Source: Aplectana chamaeleonis (lineage: Eukaryota; Nematoda; Chromadorea; Rhabditida; Cosmocercidae). From it: a stretch of 64,000 bases of DNA. A program made the translations under genes and the position numbers. The stretch covers positions 1,240,001-1,304,000 of the forward strand of contig JAPDOI010000063.1 of assembly GCA_029168955.1 (NCBI GenBank), written 5' to 3'. Positions 57,601 to 64,000 of the stretch are shown piece by piece (within the stretch, counting starts at the first letter, position 1; each line of letters starts with the position of its first letter). Under the pieces are notes generated by a model, which was not told the DNA's origin, searched no databases, and saw nothing but the letters and a program-made list of their open reading frames with translations.

Positions 57601-57850
57601 AAACAAGAAGGCCATTAGATATGCAATGGAAAACAGTCAGAAAACCGAAGGAGGTGCTCAAGGACTTGATTCTCAGCATCAGGATCGCACAGGCACCATT
57701 CACGAAAACGCCAACGATGCCTATCTGGAAGGATTATGTTCTCTGTTCAAGATTGCGCTCAAAACTACAAGAGCATAGAGACTGATAATGTCTAGAACTC
57801 ACCAGAGCACAACATACTGCTGCGAAAACATTTTCAGTGCTTTCTTGCAT
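51652..57850 (-). CDS. Srx-class serpentine receptor (Srx B), 7 exons, 303 or 309 aa
   Basis: Exons are 57850-57803, 57724-57564, 57505-57285, 57223-57063, 55146-55099 (or from 55164), 53719-53589 and 51793-51652 (TAA). All phases fit. Exon 1 gives MQESTENVFAAVCCAL; exon 2 has TSFGFLTVFHC; exon 3 TVGQMTIIAQ and SANRFVCVFDPTRY; exon 4 DTLCGEVLSIYIDFWF; exon 5 THRFRRDLRFFAQ; exon 6 STTLIWGVNHAGAG; exon 7 IIVVVFNREVRKN. This is the same gene plan as Srx A, with identical lengths for exons 1-4 and 6. Srx proteins are seven-helix nematode chemoreceptors; the ligand is unknown. A TTTCCAG acceptor at 57866-57872 leaves a 15-base leader and suits trans-splicing. The start of exon 5 is ambiguous by 18 bases (CTTCTCAAG favoured). 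Introns 4-6 are 1.4-1.9 kb; intron 5 carries a MITE. Confidence 0.85.
52380..53150. repeat. GC-rich block with degenerate minisatellite in Srx B intron 6
   Basis: GC content jumps sharply. From about 52905 to 53140 short variants of GTTGC(G/T)GTGCCGTCGC recur. 52380-52850 is GC-rich with frames open on both strands but no recognised motif. Confidence 0.6.
54050..54542. mobile_element. TTAA-superfamily MITE, subfamily 1, third copy
   Basis: TTTAAAGGTAGTGTCCACGAT at the left, TTATCGTGAACACTGCCTTTA at the right; full-length match to 40790-41282. Located in intron 5 of Srx B. Confidence 0.88.
55165..57062 (-). other. Srx B intron 4
   Basis: 1.9 kb intron. The open frames inside it (55960-56145, 56130-56363, 56385-56624) lack motifs, and I saw no repeat family. 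Confidence 0.45.
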
Positions 57851-58146
57851 ATACAGCTCAAAAGACTGGAAATGAGTTAAAATTAATGGGCGAGTGGGAT
57901 TGCGGGCAAAAACATTTGCGAACGCTTCGAACTTGGCAGCTTCGCTAACAGTGTCTTTAAATACTGGCCATCATACAAGCTGAACAATTGTGAATAGAAA
58001 GTTGTGATGGCGTGATGGGCCGATCATTCATCCGAGGAACGAAAATGATGAGGAAGAACGGATACGCCAATCTTTGAAATTAATTGTGAGGGGATCTCTG
58101 AACGCCACGCTAGAGAGCCACCGGTTTACTAGGCTAGATCTTCATT

Positions 58147-58643
58147 TTCAAAGGCACAGAACACCCAAGCAAAGATATTTTAGATTTAAGGCTTTTCTTG
58201 GAGAGGGTCACACGCTGATCACAGTGGTATGTTTGAAATCCTCCGAAACCCCCTATGAACAGAGTTATGGCTCCTTTAAGATGCCTATATTTAAGGGTGG
58301 AAAATATTTAAGGGTAGTCTCAAGCCTGTATTTCTTTCTCTTTATTAGTGATTGTTACGCGAGTGCAAGCCAGGATAAGGAGACAGCCCGGCAATGGGTT
58401 GAAGAACGGAGACTCGTTTAAATTTATTCATCCATTAAGCCGCTATCGCGTTCGAAAATCTGGTAGGGAGTCGGGCCTGTGGTGGTTAGCGAAGGAGGTC
58501 GGGCCTGTGGTGGTCGCTTATACATATCTCCCTTATATGGAGGAATTGAGATCTCGCACTTGGCACGTTTTATATTGGACAGGTCTACTACACAATCAAA
58601 TGAAAATCTCAAATTCATGTCTCAGGGTGTACTGTGCCTTTAA
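58147..58643. mobile_element. TTAA-superfamily MITE, subfamily 3, second copy
   Basis: Starts TTCAAAGGCACAGAAC, ends TGTACTGTGCCTTTAA. Shares GGGTC(A/T)CACGCTGATC, ACAGAGTTATGGC and GAGATCTCGCACTTGGCA-like segments with 37245-37729. Located upstream of Srx B. Confidence 0.75.
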
Positions 58644-58897
58644 TGTGCAAACGCATGGTTACATCAACGAGTCTCAGGAAGCTAGAAAATGAATATCCTG
58701 ATACTTCTCACTAATGCTTGCTAAAAGGCTCATGATAGAGCAATTGAATTTGGGAATACAAAATCGACTGCACCGAACCAGGATGTATTAATCAAAAACA
58801 AAAAAAGCAAAAAAAAAACTACAAAGAAGAAAAGTTAATGTTTAACTTGATCAGAATTTAGGCAGCATAGCCAAAGGAATCGGAATGGTTTAAAAAA

Positions 58898-59350
58898 ACT
58901 CAGCATTAGACCGTCCGAAGTGTGGTCCGAAATTGTCTGCAAAAGAAACGTCAACTGAGCAGATGCGTTTTTTCCATTTTCTTCATAGACACAGTCCAAG
59001 CTGAGGGTCGAAATCTCAGATTTCCACCAAATTGGGGGATTCATCCACCCTATATAACACATGCCGAGTGCGAACTCTCAATTCCTCCAAATAAGCCAGA
59101 TATAGTCAGTGCCATGAGTTCGGATTCAGATCAAAGAGGTGCCCCTGCACCCGCTCGTGAATGGCCTCCTACCACTTGCACTCGATCTCGGTAAGGTTAT
59201 CCTGCAGAGGGCTGCTCAATGGTCAAAATCTTGTCAAATCCTCTGTTTGGGCGGAATTGATGTTGACGAGGGGGGGGTCAACGAGAGGTCTCATTCATGC
59301 TGCTTGGAGAGCAACAGTAAAGTAATTCTCGTTTGCTCTATTTCTTTCTA
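58898..59350. repeat. Direct repeat unit, left copy
   Basis: A 453 bp unit starting ACTCAGCATTAGACC, nearly identical to 60598-61048. Its first part includes a decayed end of a subfamily 3 MITE (CACAGTCCAAGCTGAGGGTC). Confidence 0.9.
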
Positions 59351-60595
59351 CCAGGCCGTCCAATAACTCCTGTCCGAAAATTTTCAAAACTCTATAATTT
59401 TCCTTAGAAGTGTTATAATATCAGGCAAGTGTAAGAACCTTCTAGAAGGTTCTCAAAAGTTCTAAGCTAGGGGTATATAAGGCGCAGTCGCCGCGTCTAG
59501 CTACCAGTACAAGCTAAAATGGGCCAAGGTCGAATTCGTACGTTCGTGTACTACGAGTGGCTGCTGGGAAACGACACGGGCACCGCGGTCGCCAACATCT
59601 GCAGAGCGTGCAAGCAGGATGCAGTGTCCCAACGCACAGTCAGTCGCTGGTTCAACCGTTTCGAGAGCGGCGACACGAGCCTCGAGGACAGGGAGCACAG
59701 CGGGAGGTCTTCTACGGTGGATGATGACGAAGTCCGTCGCTATATCAAGGAGAAGCCGGAAGCCAACACCCGTGAACTGGCGACGACGCTCGGCTGCAGC
59801 AAGTCCACCATCCACAATCAACTCAAGTTACTCGGCTACCACAAAGTTCTGGCCCGCTGGATCCCCCACCGTCTAACGGACGCCAACAAGCAGAGCCGCG
59901 TGGCCGTCTTCCAGTCCCTCCTCCTTCGTCCGCATCGCAAGGAGTTTCTCGAGGACCTGGTCACTGGGAATGAGAGCTGGGTCCTCTACGACAACGTCGC
60001 CCGCAGTGCCGTCTGGATCCCGCGCGGAGAAGAGCCGCCGACGACGCCGAAAGCCGACCTGCACCCGCTGTAGATCATGCTTTGCTGCTGGCGAGACACC
60101 AAGGGCATGCTGTACTTCGAGCTGCTCCAGCAAGGCCGGACGGTCACCGCCTTCATCTACACCGATCAGCTCGAAGAACTAGCCGCCGCCATCCGAGAAA
60201 AGCGTCCCCGACGGCCTCGGTCCACCTGCTGCACGACACGGCGCGCAGCTATGTGGCGAAGGAGACCTAGCAGATTTTGGCGACGCTCGGCTGTGAGACG
60301 GTTGCCCATCCGCCGTATTCCCCAGACCTCGCCCCCTGCGACTACCACTTGTTCCGCCCGCTGAAGTACCATTTGGCCGGAAGAAAATTCACCAACTTGA
60401 ACATCCGACATCGCGGACTTCTTCGAGTCGCAGCCCCGGAGTTCTAGGCGAAGGGCAACGGCGACCTGCCCAATCGATGGGCCACTGTTGTGGATATTTG
60501 TGGTGATTATATTGTTCAGTAGACTTGTTTTTCAACATAGTTGAAAAAAATTAAAAATGGTGAGATTTTCGGACAAGAAATATTGGACAACCTGG
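59351..60595 (+). mobile_element. Mariner-family transposon, 1.25 kb, inactive
   Basis: Inverted terminal repeats start CCAGG(C/T)(C/T)GTCCAAT and include TGTCCGAAAAT; TA flanks both sides (59349-59350, 60596-60597). One transposase region lies inside. It differs from the mariner at 3093-3806 in terminal repeats and protein. Similar cecropia-type mariners are known from hookworms; assignment to that group is tentative. Confidence 0.9.
59519..60522 (+). pseudogene. Mariner transposase, disrupted
   Basis: The N-terminal DNA-binding half is intact: helix-turn-helix segments around SQRTVSRWFNRFESGD and LGCSKSTIHNQLKLLGY. In the catalytic half the first Asp of DD34D is Asn (VTGNESWVLYDN, residue 151). 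A stop follows HPL at 60071-60073; the frame shifts near 60205; a further stop follows YVAKET near 60268; another frame change lies near 60400. The second and third acidic residues are present (HLLHDTAR, HPPYSPDLAPCDYHLF) with the expected 34-residue spacing. Transposase cuts at the terminal repeats and inserts at TA. The coding part is clearly more GC-rich than all neighbours. Confidence 0.9.
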
Positions 60596-60597
60596 TA

Positions 60598-61048
60598 ACT
60601 CAGCATTAGACCCTCCGAAGTGAGGTCCGAAATCGTCTGCAAAAGAAACGTAACTGAGAAAATGTGTTTTTTCCATTTTCTTCAAAGACACAGTCCAAGC
60701 TGAGGGTCGAAATCTCAGATTTTCACCAAATTGGGGGATAGACGCACCCTATATAACACATTCCTAATGCGAACTCTAAATTCCTCCGAATAAGTCAGAT
60801 ATAGTCAGTGCCCTTAGTTCGGATTCAGATGAAAGAGGTGCCCCTGCACCCGCTCGTGAATGGCCTCCTACCACTTGCGCTGGATCTCGGTAAGGTTATC
60901 CTACAGAGGGCTGCTCAATGGTCAAAATCTGGTCAAATCCTCTGTTTGAGCGGAATTGATGTTAACGAGGGGGGGTCAACGAGAGGTCTCACTCATGCTG
61001 CTTGAAGAGCAACAGTAAAGTAATTCTAGTTTGCTCTATTTGTTTCTA
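60598..61048. repeat. Direct repeat unit, right copy
   Basis: Counterpart of 58898-59350, from ACTCAGCATTAGACCC to GCTCTATTTGTTTCTA. Differences are scattered substitutions. Confidence 0.9.
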
Positions 61049-61309
61049 TTTATTTGTCAATTAGCCATCATTTCTTGGAACCCCACAAACCGTTGGCTGC
61101 CACGGATCTTACTTAAAAATTTTTTCCTCAAGGTGAATGGCCACTAAATTTCAATGAGCTTATAATCAAAACGTCAGATCTTCCAAACAGAGGCACTATT
61201 TTGCTGGCGAGAAGCTTAGTTCGCTTAAGCTTCTTCTTTTTGTCAATTTGTATGTATATTAATTACTTTTATGTTTCTGTTCATCGTTTATGATTGAGGA
61301 ATGAATGAA

Positions 61310-61681
61310 TGAATGAATATAGGAGGAAGCCACTTTGGGGCGCCCACATCAGTGAGCCACTTTGGTGCGCCCTTTTCACGACATTTTGAGCTCAACAGTG
61401 TCGAGCGAAGTTTTCCGAACTATAGACCCGTTTTTCAATTCATACTCAGCCTCTCTCTCTATTAAGTCGTCTCGCATACATTGGTTACAAATGACGGAAG
61501 TTACAAGCCTTGAAAAACTCGTCCACTCGCTTCCGCAGCCTATTTTTTGAGGGGTCATAACTCCGTTCCCAGGGGGTATTGTAAGATTTCAGAGACATCA
61601 TTGCCGTCAGCGTGGGACCGTTCTCAAGACAGGCGGCTGAGAAACAGAAAAACGATTATGAGGTTGGAGTGTGCCTTCAAA
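61310..61681. mobile_element. TTAA-superfamily MITE, subfamily 3 relative
   Basis: AGGAGGAAGCCACTTTGG, GTCATAACTCCGTTCCC, CATCATTGCCGTCAGCGTGG and TGTGCCTTCAA at the right end correspond to 37245-37729 in reverse orientation. The left end is lost; the ATGAATGAATGAAT microsatellite lies just outside at about 61300. Confidence 0.6.
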
Positions 61682-61809
61682 ATTGTCGTGAGTGCGCCGA
61701 AACACCAACCTATTTCTTCTTCATTTGAGCCTCATTCGAGCCTGACTTGATGCGGCTCGAGATATTGGCAATGTAATGTGAAGCCTTCCAGCAAACTTCT
61801 TTAGTCATC

Positions 61810-62098
61810 TATACTCTGTTTATCTTTAATTGCACAAAAAACGGTCTGCCAATAGTCCTCTAATGGGCCGGCTAGTACCGTAGTTTAAGTCCACGACGCG
61901 TTCTCGGCAGACCCGGGTGTGCACCGGGGTGTGCTGAGCGATCGATTCACCAATGCCGTCACTCGGCCACCCACCCTGCCACTGTGCACACCCGGGTCTG
62001 CCGAGAACGCGTCGTGGACGTAAACTACGGTACTAGCCGGCCCATTAGAGGACTATTGGCGGACCGTTTTTTGTGCAATCAAAGATAAACAGAGTATA
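61810..62098. mobile_element. Near-perfect foldback element
   Basis: The left arm from ATACTCTGTTTATCTTTAAT is repeated as the complement on the right, ending ATCAAAGATAAACAGAGTAT. Arms of about 120 bp pair with only a few mismatches; inner CACCCGGGTCTGCCGAGAAC faces its complement. TATA borders both sides. The high arm identity suggests a recent insertion. Confidence 0.88.
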
Positions 62099-62464
62099 TC
62101 ACAACCTGTCTGTAACGATTCAAAACTGGGAAAATTGCTTGCAATACTGTGAGGCTAGTCAGAAAAATCCATATGGCGATAATTGTGCCGGATCGAAGAT
62201 GAGTTCATGCGCATTTTTCGTTCTGATTTTTCTTCGGTATTTTTTGTTTTGTTTCTCAAGGAGAAAATCAGCAATCAAACGCGCTATCTTCCTATTTCTT
62301 GCACTCCATGTGGTTTTCCGCAGTTTTGTCACTTCCGAAATTAATATTCAAATTCAGTCTCTAGCGTAATTACTGAATATTTCTGTAGATCTATTTCATT
62401 CCATAAAAGCATCAGACACAAGGTTGACACAACATTCAGGCTGTCCGAACCAGATGATACAGAA

Positions 62465-62950
62465 CCGCGCATGTTTTTTTTTTGCAAAGAAAACGTTTTG
62501 CGTCGTTTTTTGCGCTCACAAAGCGCCGCATCGCCGCAACTTGCTTCCAAACGGTTCGATTTCAATTCGAAGTCACTCATGATTTACTTTTATTGAGTCC
62601 TATGCGAGAGCGTTACACACTAATAGATTCAACTCCAGAATTTCATCGAAAATCGCATATTTGCGCCAAAAAAGCCCTTATTAGGAACTGATCAGACGGT
62701 CGTGATTGCCGAAATCCGTCATGTTTTGACCTGTGGTCGATGTGAATTATAGGAAAAAATAACATTTTTTTCAGCAAAATATCAAGTTGAAAAGACTCTC
62801 TGCACGTACCATTGCATTCGCCTCATTGAGGGAAACACGGAAACTACCAGAAAAACTCACTCAGTCGATTTTGAAGTGAGTTACATCGATGCGGCGCTTT
62901 GTGAACGCAAAAAACGCTGCAAAGTGCTTTTTTTTTCGCAAAAATAATGC
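62465..62950. mobile_element. Terminal-inverted-repeat MITE, ~480 bp
   Basis: The left end has a T-run then GCAAAGAAAACGTTTTGCGTC, TTTTTTGCGCTCACAAAGCG and CCGCATCG; the right end is the complement (CGATGCGGCGCTTTGTGAAC, GCAAAAAACG, a T-run). Arms of about 65 bp. No gene inside. Confidence 0.7.
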
Positions 62951-63250
62951 TCGGTATTGTAGCATTCGAACAGTTTCGAGGGAAACCTGCAGTGGAGTTA
63001 AATTCAATTTTTTCAAACACGAAACCTTTGCGATTCTTTAGTGCGAAGACTAAAAAACACTTATATCTGCGATTGAGCGCTGCGAAAAGTTAGAGTCTCT
63101 GCAAACTTATACGAGCAAGGTATAAGCCAACTATGTTGGCGCAATTCTTCGTAAATTAATGACTGAACACAGCATATACCGAAAAAAAAGTAGTTCAGAC
63201 ATTTCTATCCTACGCAACCTGACGAACGGAATGTCATAGCGACTTTTCGG

Positions 63251-63880
63251 TTAAAGGCATTTTCGATCCCGAGATTCGCACTCAAAACAATGCATTGGCC
63301 ACCAAGTGTTACTAAAATTACAAAGAAATGGCGAGAAACGCACTAAATCGTCTTATTTCAGTGATATTGTTTTCTGACATGGACTAGTTGTCCGGTTGTA
63401 TGAATATGTTCACCGTGGTTGTCACCGGTAAAAATGAGGTTTATCGAAAATGGAAGGATATTTACGGCGAAACAGGGGTGCGTTCCAAGAACATTCCCAT
63501 GGCAAAACGCGTCCATAGAAACGTGGCCACGGCTACGTGGGAGCAATTTTCAGTTATGATTCGCATCCAAGGGAAGCAAAGTTGTCCATGGAAAGGTTGT
63601 TTTTCCTCCCACGGCGTCGTGGGAACGTTCTTGCAACGCACCCCAGTATTAGTTAGGGTCTGGAAAAAAGTAAGAAGGAACAGCAAGTAGAGAATCGCAA
63701 AAGACGGGTCCGCAAAAGATTGTATTGTCACAACGAACAGCTCCTGAGAGAGTAAAGGATTTCGTGGCCTTCTGAGGCATTTTATCTGATTTCTTCGTCA
63801 TTTCAATTCTACCCGGGTGCTAAACAATCGATTTCGCAAGTAATCTCAAAATCAAAGATAATCGTGAACACTGCCTTTAA
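63251..63880. mobile_element. TTAA-superfamily MITE, subfamily 4, long copy
   Basis: Starts TTAAAGGCATTTTCGATCCC and ends AATCGTGAACACTGCCTTTAA. Matches 37726-38205 in reverse. A 100-codon frame at 63388-63690 starts MSGCMNMFTVVVTG, similar to MSGRMNMFRVVVTG in the sister copy, but the two frames diverge completely after that, so I do not call a gene. Confidence 0.8.
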
Positions 63881-63882
63881 GC

Positions 63883-64000
63883 TTAAAAACAGGGTTCACG
63901 ATATGGCTACTGTTTGGTATGACAATTTGCGGCCACCGCAGATTCGCTGAGCGCTCAGAACAACACTGGGAAGCGATACAGTCAAAAGTTGTGGCGGACA
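63883..64000. mobile_element. Start of another TTAA-type element, cut by the window edge
   Basis: TTAAAAACAGGGTTCACGAT resembles the family terminus and lies 3 bases after the previous element ends. The rest is beyond the window. Confidence 0.4.

Overview
This is eukaryotic, AT-rich DNA from a nematode, most likely a clade V (strongylid, hookworm-like) parasite. Support comes from two Srx-class serpentine receptor genes (a nematode-restricted family), nematode-style TTTCAG splice acceptors, probable trans-splice acceptors just upstream of start codons, a secreted protein with short four-cysteine repeats, and many young repeats (RTE and Penelope-like retroelements, mariner elements, foldback MITEs). 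The species itself is inference. No prokaryotic features are present.

Three protein-coding genes can be assembled exon by exon, with every splice junction in phase. (1) On the + strand at 3970-16939, seven small exons encode a 212-residue secreted Cys-repeat protein. (2) On the - strand at 18948-27384, seven exons encode a 304-residue Srx receptor (Srx A). (3) On the - strand at 51652-57850, seven exons encode a paralogous Srx receptor of 303 or 309 residues (Srx B). Exons 1 to 4 of the two receptors have identical lengths (48, 161, 221, 161), and exon 6 is 131 in both. An extra Srx-type last exon lies at 17694-17802. All three genes have tiny exons separated by introns swollen with transposons, so no single open reading frame reveals them.

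Layout: 1-2623 tandem satellites; 3093-3806 a palindromic mariner; 3970-16939 the Cys-repeat gene, whose introns hold MITEs, an AAAT microsatellite, a tRNA-like SINE and a 1.8 kb G-run element; 17694-27384 Srx A with a Penelope-like element in intron 1; 27.4-51.6 kb a gene-poor stretch of MITEs, an RTE retrotransposon (32.8-35.6 kb) and two more Penelope-like copies; 51652-57850 Srx B; 58.1-64.0 kb MITEs, a decayed mariner between two direct repeats, and a near-perfect foldback.

Two repeat systems dominate. A superfamily of non-autonomous elements with ends TTAA-AGGCAGTG / CACTGCCT-TTAA occurs at about 15 places; twice, two elements abut through one shared TTAA. Penelope-like copies carry a GIY-YIG nuclease region and, in two of three, hammerhead-ribozyme-like motifs at both ends in inverted orientation.

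The three genes show no operon-like link. The Cys-repeat gene and Srx A are convergent, and the two receptors look like dispersed duplicates separated by transposon growth.
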